Notes: a model not told the origin generated them from the letters alone. Positions 37,963 through 45,177 are shown, counted from the first letter of the stretch. The stretch: 64,000 nucleotides of DNA from Methylocaldum marinum (GCF_003584645.1 NZ_AP017928.1:2704395-2768394); one strand, 5' to 3'. Program-made: numbers and translations.

Positions 37963-38427
37963 ATGAATCAATGTTATAGCGCTGGTGATTTTAAGAAGTA
38001 TTTTACGGAAAATATGAATGCCTTAGGTGCGCCAGTGCCAAGCGGATTATTTGATAGCTATGAAAAAGCTATTGGGACAGCTGCGACTTTAGCCGGCACT
38101 TTGCATCAACTTGGTAGAGGAGCAACAATGGCTGAATTAGTCGGGGCTACCGTAGGAGTAGAAAAGCTGATGGTAGCCGCCGCTTTTGGAGCAGCAGCTT
38201 ATACGGGAATTGTCATTGGTAGTATTGCTGTTGCAAGTGGCAGATCTTTAGGTTGTGGTTCTAGCATTTCCGATATGTTTGTTTTCATAAATCAAAATAA
38301 ATTACAGTTTCAAGGCTGGAATACTTTTTATACTCATAACCCTCAAATTATGGATAAAAGTCACCCTTTTAGAAGCAATGTTGGCATGAGAGCAAAAAGT
38401 TCACCAACTAGTTTTGAGTATGCATAA
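37963..38427 (+). CDS. Cassette 7a: glycine/alanine-rich hydrophobic protein
   Basis: Protein of 154 residues with a central glycine- and alanine-rich hydrophobic hairpin (AAFGAAAYTGIVIGSIAVASG) like those of membrane-inserting effectors. The N-terminal part is soluble (MNQCYSAGDFKKYFTENMNA) and the C-terminal part is polar (FQGWNTFYTHNPQIMDKSHPF). The gene is clearly AT-rich. Its TAA overlaps the ATG of a small membrane protein (TAATG), which could be its immunity partner. No family assigned; a toxin role is inference. Confidence 0.65.
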   Translation: MNQCYSAGDFKKYFTENMNALGAPVPSGLFDSYEKAIGTAATLAGTLHQLGRGATMAELVGATVGVEKLMVAAAFGAAAYTGIVIGSIAVASGRSLGCGSSISDMFVFINQNKLQFQGWNTFYTHNPQIMDKSHPFRSNVGMRAKSSPTSFEYA

Positions 38428-38600
38428 TGATAAAAAATATTCTCATACTAATTGCGTGCGGTCTAATAGTGTGGTTGTCTTTAATCGCATTCCAAATTCT
38501 TGGTAACTATGCTTTTTTAATCATGATAGTTATTACAATTGTCGGGCTGATGTCAGGTGTAAAACCAAAATTCGGCAATAGAGACAAAGCTAACAAATAG
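38427..38600 (+). CDS. Cassette 7b: small two-helix membrane protein
   Basis: A 57-residue open frame too short for most gene finders. It begins MIKNILILIACGLIVWLSLI and continues with a second hydrophobic helix AFLIMIVITIVGLMSG, ending in a charged tail KPKFGNRDKANK. The start overlaps the stop of the preceding gene and the last codons lie within attC7. The pairing with a glycine-rich hydrophobic protein resembles toxin-immunity pairs, but the sequence alone does not prove it. Confidence 0.55.
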   Translation: MIKNILILIACGLIVWLSLIAFQILGNYAFLIMIVITIVGLMSGVKPKFGNRDKANK

Positions 38601-38684
38601 CTCCAACGGACAGATAAAAGCGTCACTTGTTTTGCTTACGCAAAAACGCGCCACTTTTACCTGCCGCTGAGCATAGCGTTAGAA
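38588..38684 (+). repeat. attC7
   Basis: A 97-base attC: R'' AGCTAAC, R' GTTAGAA. Arms CTCCAACGGACAGATAAAAG and CTTTTACCTGCCGCTGAG pair with bulges; the inner part GCGTCACTTG... folds with ...AACGCGCC. Confidence 0.82.
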
Positions 38685-38712
38685 CATGCAACCCAACCAC
38701 AAAGGAATCTTC

Positions 38713-39285
38713 ATGAACCAAATGTCTTTATCCCATGCCGTTCATCTCGGGGTGGAAAAAATCAACCGCGCCGGGACTGTATTCAAGCCTGATACCCCGA
38801 GGCTTGTCGCCGACTTCCACATGTCTTCCGGAACAAGCGGTGTTATAGCACTCTCTTCTGAGAGTGGACACAAGGTAAGCCGACAAGGGTATGAATTGGT
38901 AAAGTTCTCAACTCCAAATGTGCCAACACTTGAAGTTACCGTCGATGATATTTGGGCTTGCGCCAAGGAGCATTATGGGTTAGCAGCGGCAACCGCCGTT
39001 GCAGGTGCAGGCGGAATTCCAATAAGTAAGCTGCTCCTTGGTCATCGTTGGGCCCCAGGTTCAAGCAAATACACAAACTTGGTCAGCCACTTCGGTCACA
39101 AATTTTTTCCCATGGCCACTCTACCGTACGGCTCCACCGCTGCGCGCGTAGCAAAGAGTACCTTCGGCACTATACGTGTCTTTGGAGTCATAGGCCGTGC
39201 ATTGCCCTTCGCGGCAGTCGGTTTGGCCGTTTACGATGTCATCAGCATCGGAATGTGTGCTTATGAAGAACGTAACAGAAAATGA
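38713..39285 (+). CDS. Cassette 8a: hydrophobic glycine-zipper protein
   Basis: Protein of 190 residues. The ATG at 38713 is preceded by AAAGGAATCTTC; an earlier in-frame ATG at 38686 lies next to the attC7 core. The first 85 residues are soluble. Then come an Ala/Gly-rich segment (LAAATAVAGAGGIPISKLLLG) and a C-terminal hydrophobic segment (GRALPFAAVGLAVYDVISIG), typical of membrane-active effectors. No named family recognised. It overlaps a small acidic partner gene by 23 bases, so the cassette carries two coupled genes. Confidence 0.65.
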   Translation: MNQMSLSHAVHLGVEKINRAGTVFKPDTPRLVADFHMSSGTSGVIALSSESGHKVSRQGYELVKFSTPNVPTLEVTVDDIWACAKEHYGLAAATAVAGAGGIPISKLLLGHRWAPGSSKYTNLVSHFGHKFFPMATLPYGSTAARVAKSTFGTIRVFGVIGRALPFAAVGLAVYDVISIGMCAYEERNRK

Positions 39286-39562
39286 ATCTATGTTACCGTC
39301 CAAAGATCAGGCAATCGAAACAATCATTGATATATTCGTCCGTGAAATTGGCTTTATTGAAAGAAGCGAAGTTTCTCGCAGCACGCACATAGTCAAGGAT
39401 TTTTATATTGATACCGACGACATATCGTGGTTCGCCGAGGCGGTTGAAAAACATTTTGGTCTCAATACGCCGCCTGGTGAATGGCCAAAAGGTTTTGCGC
39501 CAACAATTGAAGGGATCGCCGATTATGTGCTTTATCATTTATCTAAAAACAAGGTCAAGTAA
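39263..39562 (+). CDS. Cassette 8b: DUF1493/acyl-carrier-like small protein
   Basis: Acidic helical protein of about 99 residues. The pattern HIVKDFYIDTDDISWFAEAV, KHFGLNTPP and PTIEGIADYVLYHL resembles DUF1493 proteins, which share the acyl-carrier fold but lack the phosphopantetheine Ser (here D-x-D-D). I chose the ATG at 39263, which overlaps the previous gene; ATG 39290 is the alternative. As second gene after a glycine-rich hydrophobic protein it may be an immunity or regulatory partner; that is inference. Confidence 0.65.
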   Translation: MKNVTENESMLPSKDQAIETIIDIFVREIGFIERSEVSRSTHIVKDFYIDTDDISWFAEAVEKHFGLNTPPGEWPKGFAPTIEGIADYVLYHLSKNKVK

Positions 39563-39582
39563 TATTATAGGATATCCAAATA

Positions 39583-39651
39583 TTCTAACCCGGCGCTCAA
39601 GCCGACCCGCTTCCGCTACGCTACAGCGGTCGGCTTAGCTCTGCGTTAGGC
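39583..39651 (+). repeat. attC8
   Basis: A 69-base attC: R'' TTCTAAC, R' GTTAGGC. Arms CGCTCAAGCCGACCCGC and GCGGTCGGCTTAGCTCTGCG pair around TTCCGCTACGCTACA. Confidence 0.88.
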
Positions 39652-39680
39652 GTCATGCCCGAAATCAGAGGTAATTAAAA

Positions 39681-40337
39681 ATGCACATCGCCATACTCAC
39701 CTTCCAAGGCTTCAACGAGCTCGACTCTCTCGTGGCGCTTGGCGTGCTCAATCGAATCAAGAAACCAGATTGGCGCGTCACGCTCTGCTGTCCGGAGAGC
39801 GCTGTCACTTCAATGAACGGCGTGACCGTGCATGGGCAGTCAACCCTTGCGGAAGCAACTTCCGCTGACGCTGTCATTGTCGGCAGCGGCATCAAAACGA
39901 GAGAGATCGTAAATGACTCAGCCATCATGTCGGCTCTGCGCTTGGATCCCGCACACCAGCTTATCGGAGCGCAATGCTCCGGCACGCTCATCCTTGCCAA
40001 GCTTGGCATACTCGCCAACGTTCCTGCATGCACAGATCTCACAACCAAACCTTGGGTACAAGAAGCTGGGGTTGAAGTGCTGAACCAACCCTTCTACGCA
40101 TCGGGCAACATCGCCACCGCCGGAGGTTGTTTCGCGTCGCAATATCTAGCCGCATGGATTATTGCCCGCGCCGAGGGCGAAGAAGCCGCCAAGGAAGCAT
40201 TGCATTACGTTGCCCCGGTTGGCGAGAAGGATGAGTACGTTTCAAAAGCAATAAAAAACATCGAGCCATATATCAGTACGATGACGCCTAACAAGGCGCT
40301 GCACCGGACTCCGCTTCGCTCCGCCGGTGAGCTTTAA
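39681..40337 (+). CDS. Cassette 9: DJ-1/PfpI family protein
   Basis: Class I glutamine-amidotransferase-like protein of 218 residues, DJ-1/PfpI superfamily. The nucleophilic elbow is AQCSGTLILAKLGI with Cys99; the acidic partner is probably Glu13 in GFNELDSLVALG; NIATAGGCFASQYLAAW matches the family's later helix. Such proteins act as chaperones, glyoxalases or isonitrile hydratases; the exact activity is unclear. The C-terminal about 16 residues (PNKALHRTPLRSAGEL) are translated from attC9 and are probably not part of the fold. Confidence 0.85.
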   Translation: MHIAILTFQGFNELDSLVALGVLNRIKKPDWRVTLCCPESAVTSMNGVTVHGQSTLAEATSADAVIVGSGIKTREIVNDSAIMSALRLDPAHQLIGAQCSGTLILAKLGILANVPACTDLTTKPWVQEAGVEVLNQPFYASGNIATAGGCFASQYLAAWIIARAEGEEAAKEALHYVAPVGEKDEYVSKAIKNIEPYISTMTPNKALHRTPLRSAGEL

Positions 40338-40345
40338 CGTTAGCG
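40286..40345 (+). repeat. attC9
   Basis: A 60-base attC: R'' GCCTAAC, R' GTTAGCG. Arms AAGGCGCTGCACCGGACTCCG and CTCCGCCGGTGAGCTTTAACG pair with bulges. It codes for the tail of the DJ-1-like protein. Confidence 0.86.
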
Positions 40346-40377
40346 CCAATAGTTCGAGAAATTATCAAGGAGATATC

Positions 40378-40755
40378 ATGTATCCAAGAGAGTTTTATAT
40401 TATTCCTGAGGAGGTATTTCGTCTTGGAAATACAAATAGTCCAAAGTTATCAAACGTCCGCCCAAGAGATATCCAAGTCATGGATATAAATGGTGTACCA
40501 GTTGTGATTGCCAATGGAAAAGGAATAAGTGTCTTTGATAAAGAAGGGATTTCATTGTCACCTATGAGTGGCTGGGTATGGAGGTTTAGTCCAAATACCA
40601 GATTTCCCCATGGTTTGAAATTGGTTCAAGATAAGCCGCATCACTTTTGTATAGCGCCAACTCAAAATATGCCACTGGATAAGTATAAAGGATTGCTAGA
40701 AGAAATGGCTCTCGGTGCTAAAAGAGTGTTCAAGAAAGAAGGTAAATTAGCATGA
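40378..40755 (+). CDS. Cassette 10a: Tse2-like toxin candidate
   Basis: Protein of 125 residues. From memory it follows the layout of Pseudomonas Tse2, an ADP-ribosyltransferase-like NAD-dependent toxin: GISVFDKEGI, then a short loop, FPHGLKLVQD, and HFCIAPTQNMPLDKYKGLLEEM near the end. Tse2 has SVFDRAG, LKVKQD and HYTIMP..M in the same order. AAGGAGATATC gives a strong ribosome site for the ATG at 40378. A partner gene overlaps its stop by four bases (ATGA), as in toxin-antitoxin pairs. Sequence similarity is modest, so the call is tentative. Confidence 0.62.
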   Translation: MYPREFYIIPEEVFRLGNTNSPKLSNVRPRDIQVMDINGVPVVIANGKGISVFDKEGISLSPMSGWVWRFSPNTRFPHGLKLVQDKPHHFCIAPTQNMPLDKYKGLLEEMALGAKRVFKKEGKLA

Positions 40756-40985
40756 GTAAGTTAAATATTGCGTTGGTTGAGTCAGAGGCAAAAATTATTT
40801 TGGAAGCGCTAATTGAAAAAGAAGAGAAAATGGCGGCAATATGCGAAGAGTCAGATGACGAAGATGAAGTGGCGGATGTTGGGAATGATCTAATTGAAGT
40901 TAGGTTACTTTTAAACCGGCTAAAAGAGGAGTCCGTAGCTTCATATGGTAAATCCGTGCTCGTGTTTGATAGAAATCCTCTGTAG
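40752..40985 (+). CDS. Cassette 10b: small acidic partner, candidate antitoxin
   Basis: Acidic helical protein of 77 residues (MSKLNIALVESEAKIILEAL, then a cluster EESDDEDEVADVGNDLIEV, then a leucine helix). Its ATG overlaps the stop of the Tse2-like gene, so both are made from one message. The size, acidity and position fit an antitoxin or immunity protein. No named family recognised. It lies directly ahead of attC10. Confidence 0.62.
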   Translation: MSKLNIALVESEAKIILEALIEKEEKMAAICEESDDEDEVADVGNDLIEVRLLLNRLKEESVASYGKSVLVFDRNPL

Positions 40986-40992
40986 CGTGATC

Positions 40993-41045
40993 AGCGCTAA
41001 CAAGGCAAATTCACTCGGACAAATTTCCGCAACGCTCGTTTGTGG
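40993..41045 (+). repeat. attC10, left part (interrupted)
   Basis: The left half has GCGCTAAC (R'' ending at 41001) and then AAGGCAAATTCACTCGGAC. An IS66-family element begins at 41046. The right core GTTAGCG is found only beyond that element at 43400. The flanking octamers (GTTTGTGG left, GTTAGCGG right) are not identical, so part of attC10 was probably lost. Confidence 0.72.
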
Positions 41046-41124
41046 GTAAGCGTCCGGCTGTCCGCATAATTCCCACCGATTAGCGCCTGAGTCACAGTAT
41101 CGCCATATTCCCGAAGAGGAGGAG

Positions 41125-41427
41125 ATGGCGATGACGAAACAAGAACGAGAGATGCATTGGCGGGTCCTGCTGGAGCAACAGGCAGGGAGTGGGTTGTCGG
41201 TGCGCGCTTGGTGTGCGCGCGAGGCGGTCAGCTATGCGGCGTTCATCTACTGGCGTCGACGCGTAGCGCAGCCAGCGGTGGTGGCGCCACTGACGTTGAT
41301 GCGGGTAGATGGCGGTGAGACAGCAGTCGGTGGTCTGTGGTTGTCGGTGGGCGGGGTTCGCATCGAGGTGAAACCGGGGTTCGATGCCGGGTTGTTGAAG
41401 CAGGTGGTGGCCGCATTGGTCTCGTGA
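41125..41427 (+). CDS. tnpA: IS66 TnpA (IS66 accessory protein), copy 1
   Basis: Small helix-turn-helix protein of 100 residues found at the start of IS66 elements. Seen: REMHWRVLLEQQAGSGLSVR, WCAREAVSYAAFIYWRRRV. It helps transposition; the mechanism is not settled. GAGGAGGAG precedes the ATG. Its TGA shares a base with the tnpB ATG (TGATG). Confidence 0.92.
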   Translation: MAMTKQEREMHWRVLLEQQAGSGLSVRAWCAREAVSYAAFIYWRRRVAQPAVVAPLTLMRVDGGETAVGGLWLSVGGVRIEVKPGFDAGLLKQVVAALVS

Positions 41428-41768
41428 TGCTGGCGACGATTCTGAGTGCGGCGGCGGTGTATGTGGTGGCCGAGCCGGTCGATTTGCGCAAGTCCATCGA
41501 TGGTTTGGCGCTGGCGGTGGAGAGCAGTCTGGGGCATTCGCCGTTATCGGGTGCGGTATTCGTGTTTTTCAACCGGGGCCGGGACAAGGTGAAGCTGTTG
41601 TGGTGGGATCGTCACGGTTTCTGGCTGGCCTACAAGCGGCTGGAGAAAGGCCGCTTCCGCAAGCCGGTTCAGGGGACGATTTCGCGCTCGGACCTGCTGC
41701 TGTTGCTGGAAGGCGTGGACCTGACGGTGGCCCGTTTCCGCGCGGTTCGCGCGGGTCGGGTCGGCTGA
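41427..41768 (+). CDS. tnpB: IS66 TnpB (Orf2 type), copy 1
   Basis: IS66 Orf2 protein of 113 residues. Seen: VYVVAEPVDLRKSIDGLALA, FVFFNRGRDKVKLLWWDRHG, WLAYKRLEKGRF. It is required for transposition and is unrelated to the RNA-guided TnpB of IS200/IS605. The start is set by TGATG overlap with tnpA. This copy has His where copies 2 and 3 have Tyr (SLGHSP versus SLGYSP). Confidence 0.93.
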   Translation: MLATILSAAAVYVVAEPVDLRKSIDGLALAVESSLGHSPLSGAVFVFFNRGRDKVKLLWWDRHGFWLAYKRLEKGRFRKPVQGTISRSDLLLLLEGVDLTVARFRAVRAGRVG

Positions 41769-41826
41769 GTCGAAAGTGCCTGAAACCCGCATCAGAGCTG
41801 GGCTTTCGGGTGGTCCACCGGGTATA

Positions 41827-43338
41827 ATGGCAGCCATGAATGCCGCCGCTCTCGCCGAAGAAAATCGTACTCTAAAGGCCACCCTGGCCCAGCGCGAGGC
41901 GCGCATCGAACGGCTGGAATTCGACCTAGCGCAGCTGAAGAAGCTGCTGTTCGGCGCCCGTTCCGAGCGACTGGCGACCCTCCCCGACATCGACCAACTG
42001 CCGCTGTGGGATGAGGTGCCCGAGGACGCCCCCGTCGCCAGTCCGGTGGCGTTCAAGACGGTGGTGGTGCAATCGCCCGCCAAGAATCAACCGAAGCGCA
42101 CCGCACTGCCGGCGCATCTGCCGCGAGAGATCGTGGTATTGCCGTTGTCGGCACAAGACCGGCAGTGTCCTGCCTGCGGTGAGGAACGGCCGGTGATCGG
42201 CTACGAAAGCTCCGAACGCTTGGATTACGTCCCGGCGCAACTGAAGGTCGTGGAAACGCGGCGGGAAAAGTGCGCCTGCGCGAAGTGCCAAGGGCAGTTG
42301 ACCACGGTACCGGCCCCGCCGCAAATCATCGAGCAGGGCATCCCTCTGCCGGGTCTTCTGGCACATCTGCTGATGGCCAAATACGGCTATCACCTGCCGC
42401 TGTACCGCATCGAGCAAATCTTTGCCCACCAGGGTGTCCCCATTGCCCGCACCACGTTGTGCGACTGGGTCATCCAGAGCGGCTGGCAGCTGCAGCCCTT
42501 GGTCGAGCGGATGCTGGCGTTGCTCAAGCAACAGCCGGTGATCTTCTCGGACGACACCACTGTGGCGGTGCAGGACCGCGGCAAGACGCGGGAAACCCGG
42601 TTTTGGGTATACGCCGGCCACTCGCCGCCCATCGTCGTCTATGACCACACCGAAACCCGGGCGGGCAAGCATCCCAAGGCCAAACTGGAAGGCTACAGCG
42701 GCTACCTGCAGGCGGACGCCTATGCCGGTTACGACCAGATCTTCGCCGCGGGCAAGGTCCTGGAAGTGGCGTGCTGGGCGCATGCGCGCCGCAAGTTCTT
42801 CGAGATTGCCCGACAGACCGAGAACGGCAAGCGCATCAGCGCCCATGAGGCCTTGGAGTACATCGGCCGGCTCTACGCCATCGAACGGGAGGCCAAAGAA
42901 CAGCAACTCGACGCCGAAGGCACCCGAAAGCTACGGCAGGAACAGGCGCGGCCGATCCTGGCCGAGTTCAAGGCCTGGCTCGAAGACCGGCTGCGCCAGC
43001 TGGCGCCCAAGACCCCCACTGCCCAGGCCATCGGCTATGCCCTCAAGAACTGGCCGGCGCTGGAGCGCTATACCGAAGACGGTCGCCTGGAGATCGACAA
43101 CAACCGGAGCGAACGGGCCATCCGCCCGCTGACCATCGGCCGCAAGAACTGGCTGTTCCTCGGCTCGCCCAAGGGCGGCCAGGTCGCCGCCACCGTCTTC
43201 AGCCTGATCCAGACCTGCAAGGAGCTGGGCATCAATCCGGAGGCCTATCTGAAGGATGTCCTCAACCGCCTGCCTTCCACCAAGCAGAAGGACATCGACA
43301 GCCTGCTTCCTCACAACTGCAAGCTGCCCGGGGCGTAA
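41827..43338 (+). CDS. tnpC: IS66 transposase TnpC, copy 1
   Basis: DDE transposase of 503 residues. An N-terminal leucine-rich coiled coil (LAEENRTLKATLAQREARIE), a zinc-binding part (CPACGEERPVIGYESSERLDY, then CACAKCQGQL) and the catalytic core with FSDDTTVAVQDRG, ADAYAGYDQIF and EIDNNRSERAIRPLTIGRKN (the final Glu) are all present. The ATG at 41827 follows the tnpB stop by 58 bases; a GTG at 41776 would add 17 residues. It ends GAKLPGA-like, LPHNCKLPGA. Confidence 0.94.
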   Translation: MAAMNAAALAEENRTLKATLAQREARIERLEFDLAQLKKLLFGARSERLATLPDIDQLPLWDEVPEDAPVASPVAFKTVVVQSPAKNQPKRTALPAHLPREIVVLPLSAQDRQCPACGEERPVIGYESSERLDYVPAQLKVVETRREKCACAKCQGQLTTVPAPPQIIEQGIPLPGLLAHLLMAKYGYHLPLYRIEQIFAHQGVPIARTTLCDWVIQSGWQLQPLVERMLALLKQQPVIFSDDTTVAVQDRGKTRETRFWVYAGHSPPIVVYDHTETRAGKHPKAKLEGYSGYLQADAYAGYDQIFAAGKVLEVACWAHARRKFFEIARQTENGKRISAHEALEYIGRLYAIEREAKEQQLDAEGTRKLRQEQARPILAEFKAWLEDRLRQLAPKTPTAQAIGYALKNWPALERYTEDGRLEIDNNRSERAIRPLTIGRKNWLFLGSPKGGQVAATVFSLIQTCKELGINPEAYLKDVLNRLPSTKQKDIDSLLPHNCKLPGA

Positions 43339-43486
43339 CAAGCGACCACTTAACCGTTCGCCACTGCGACCACAAGTCCGGGTACCGCCGAACGCTTACG
43401 TTAGCGGCACAACAGTCACATATTTGCAACGGAAAGAAGCTATGGTTAACCCTATTTTTTCTTCAATTTGTCAAAAGGGGTTGGCC

Positions 43487-44080
43487 ATGAAATCACTTCG
43501 TATACTTCCAGTGCTTTTTATTTCACTATGTTCTTTTAATTCAGCTAATGGAGCTACTGTCACGATAGGCAACGGGACGCCTATCCTATCGGTACCGGAC
43601 AGCAGCATTATTCTAACAGGAGGGGATACGGATATATCGCAAGGTACAACTGGGATACAACTAAGTGGCGATTACAACATATACACGGATGGTGATATGT
43701 TTCTTGATTACTCCGTGTTCAGTGATAATCAAGATCTTTTTATCGGCAGCAACATATCAATAACAGGACAGACAGTAACTATATTCTCATTCAATAATTC
43801 ACCAACGCTGCCTAATTTGTCCAATACCAGCATATTTACAAACTCCATCTATAGCATGAATGAGGTAGGTAATATCTTGTTGTTTTCAGAGGCGCCAGTC
43901 TTGAGCGGAGTATTTGAAGCAACTGGCAATCTGTATATTGGTAACTATTCATCGCTTCAGCCTGTCCCGTTGCCTGCATCAGCGCTATTGCTCCTTTCCG
44001 GCTTGGCTATGCTCGGTGGTGGAGCCGCCGCTAACAATCGCTTTAACAAGGACGGCGCAAAAAGACGCGCCGCCTGTTAA
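43487..44080 (+). CDS. Cassette 11: PEP-CTERM protein with attC-encoded tail
   Basis: Exported protein of 197 residues. A signal peptide (MKSLRILPVLFISLCSFNSA) is followed by a Thr/Asn/Gly/Ser-rich beta region (IILTGGDTDISQGTTGIQLS). A PEP-CTERM-type sorting tail ends it: PVPLPASALLLLSGLAMLGGGAA, then a basic end KDGAKRRAAC. The last roughly 18 residues are translated from attC11, which supplies the basic part of the signal. Start at 43487 (after AAAAGGGG) preferred; ATG 43442 also has a ribosome site. The cassette begins after the displaced attC10 core at 43400. Its substrate status depends on an exosortase encoded elsewhere. Confidence 0.8.
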   Translation: MKSLRILPVLFISLCSFNSANGATVTIGNGTPILSVPDSSIILTGGDTDISQGTTGIQLSGDYNIYTDGDMFLDYSVFSDNQDLFIGSNISITGQTVTIFSFNNSPTLPNLSNTSIFTNSIYSMNEVGNILLFSEAPVLSGVFEATGNLYIGNYSSLQPVPLPASALLLLSGLAMLGGGAAANNRFNKDGAKRRAAC

Positions 44081-44094
44081 GCGAGGCGTTAGCT
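44029..44094 (+). repeat. attC11
   Basis: A 66-base attC: R'' CGCTAAC, R' GTTAGCT. Arms TCGCTTTAACAAGGACGGCGC and GCGCCGCCTGTTAAGCGAGGC pair well. It encodes the end of the PEP-CTERM protein, whose stop TAA lies inside it. Confidence 0.9.
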
Positions 44095-44116
44095 ACAACC
44101 AAAAAAAGGGGCTTTG

Positions 44117-44695
44117 GTGGAAATCTCGAAAATTCTGGAAGATGACGTCAATGCACTTTTGGCATTGAACGAAGATCACTTCAACGACGTAAAGAGTAAG
44201 CGAATTGCTCCCGCGAAGCTCCAAGAGACATTCGTCGCGTTCGCGAACTCGGATGGCGGTGACTTATACGTGGGCATTGAGGATAAGTCGCATGCTGGCG
44301 AGCGCGTCATCGGATTTGCTGAACCCGAAGAGGCAAACGCAATTATCGCCACCTTGCTTGAGGAGACACAGCCGGCAGTCGAGAATGTGTCAATCGAGTT
44401 TTTGGGTACAGATGGGAAAGGTCTGATTCTTCACTTTGCGGTGCCGAAGAGCCCAAAGGTCCACTACACCGCCTCCGGTGATTGTTTCATTCGCATCAAT
44501 GCAGCGAAGAGAAAGATCAAAGGCGAGAGAATCACACAGCTTGGGTATTCAAAGGGCGCGGAGCTATATGAAAGAAAGCCTGTCAACGATGTTGAGGTAG
44601 ACGAAGTTGTTGAGAGCGAATCCCTCGCGCACTTTATGCGCGGTCGCTGCGCTCCCATTATCGCGCATAAAGCGCCCAAAATTGTCCGCGGCTGA
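44117..44695 (+). CDS. Cassette 12: AlbA_2 (Schlafen-type) domain protein
   Basis: Protein of 192 residues with an AlbA_2/Schlafen-like domain: NEDHFNDVKSKRIAPAKLQE, TFVAFANSDGGDLYVGIED, then HFAVPKSPKVHYTASGDCFI and RINAAKRKIKGE. Such domains bind nucleic acid and occur in transcription regulators and defence proteins. The usual C-terminal ATPase part is absent, so this is a stand-alone domain. The start codon is GTG (44117) after AAAAAAGGGG. The last residues (LAHFMRGRCAPIIAHKAPKI) run through a hairpin and a degenerate attC. Confidence 0.78.
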   Translation: MEISKILEDDVNALLALNEDHFNDVKSKRIAPAKLQETFVAFANSDGGDLYVGIEDKSHAGERVIGFAEPEEANAIIATLLEETQPAVENVSIEFLGTDGKGLILHFAVPKSPKVHYTASGDCFIRINAAKRKIKGERITQLGYSKGAELYERKPVNDVEVDEVVESESLAHFMRGRCAPIIAHKAPKIVRG

Positions 44696-44709
44696 GCGCT
44701 GCGTTATGC
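44666..44709 (+). repeat. attC12, short or degenerate
   Basis: The right core GTTATGC (44703-44709) is clear, and GCATAAAGCGC at 44666 is its imperfect inverse, giving a site of only about 44 bases. An 11-bp perfect stem (CTTTATGCGCG / CGCGCATAAAG) spans 44634-44677. The site may be inactive or misjudged in length. Confidence 0.45.
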
Positions 44710-44727
44710 ATTTAAGAGGAACGAGCG

Positions 44728-45177
44728 TTGAAGAAGATTTTGTATGTAGACATGGACAATGTGTTAGTCGACTTCCCATCTGGTATTGAACAGCTGGACG
44801 CTTCGGTAACACAGGAGTTCGCCGGAAGGCTCGACGAAGTTCCTGGCATCTTCTCCTTAATGTCTCCAATACCAGGCGCCGTTGAGGCATTTCATGAATT
44901 GTCGGAGTTATTCGATACATACATATTGTCAACAGCACCATGGGAAAATCCATCCGCATGGAGCGACAAACTTCTGTGGGTGAAAAACCATATCGGCAAG
45001 AGTGCACATAAGAGGCTGATTCTTACCCACCATAAAAATCTAAATGATGGGCACTTCCTTGTAGATGATCGCACAAAAAACGGTGCTGATCGGTTCTCTG
45101 GAGAGCACATTCACTTTGGCACAGAGCGTTTCCCAGATTGGAAAATTGTTCTGGCGTATTTAAGGCAAAATGCATAA
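44728..45177 (+). CDS. Cassette 13: 5'(3')-deoxyribonucleotidase-like protein
   Basis: HAD-superfamily phosphatase of 149 residues resembling the NT5C/YorS-type 5'(3')-deoxyribonucleotidases. Seen: the nucleophile motif ILYVDMDNVLVDFPSGI, FDTYILSTAPWENPSAWSDK (motif II with substrate-binding Trp), RLILTHHKNL, and HFLVDDRTKNGADRF (motif IV). It would hydrolyse dNMPs. The start is a TTG at 44728 after AAGAGGAACG. A role in nucleotide pool control or phage defence is possible but not shown. Confidence 0.85.
   Translation: MKKILYVDMDNVLVDFPSGIEQLDASVTQEFAGRLDEVPGIFSLMSPIPGAVEAFHELSELFDTYILSTAPWENPSAWSDKLLWVKNHIGKSAHKRLILTHHKNLNDGHFLVDDRTKNGADRFSGEHIHFGTERFPDWKIVLAYLRQNA

Larger units (their letters stand above)
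41046..43399 (+). mobile_element. IS66-family element, copy 1
   Basis: Element of 2354 bases with inverted ends (GTAAGCGTCCGGCTGTCCGC at the left; the inverted right end reads GTAAGCGTTCGGCGGTACCC). It carries tnpA, tnpB and tnpC. It sits inside attC10. The flanking 8-mers do not match exactly, unlike copy 2, so a later deletion or recombination is likely. Confidence 0.9.

Noticed and set aside
41926..42906. 326-codon minus-strand frame in the IS66 tnpC, repeated in all copies
   Set aside because: It is antisense to a conserved transposase and repeats only because the element repeats.
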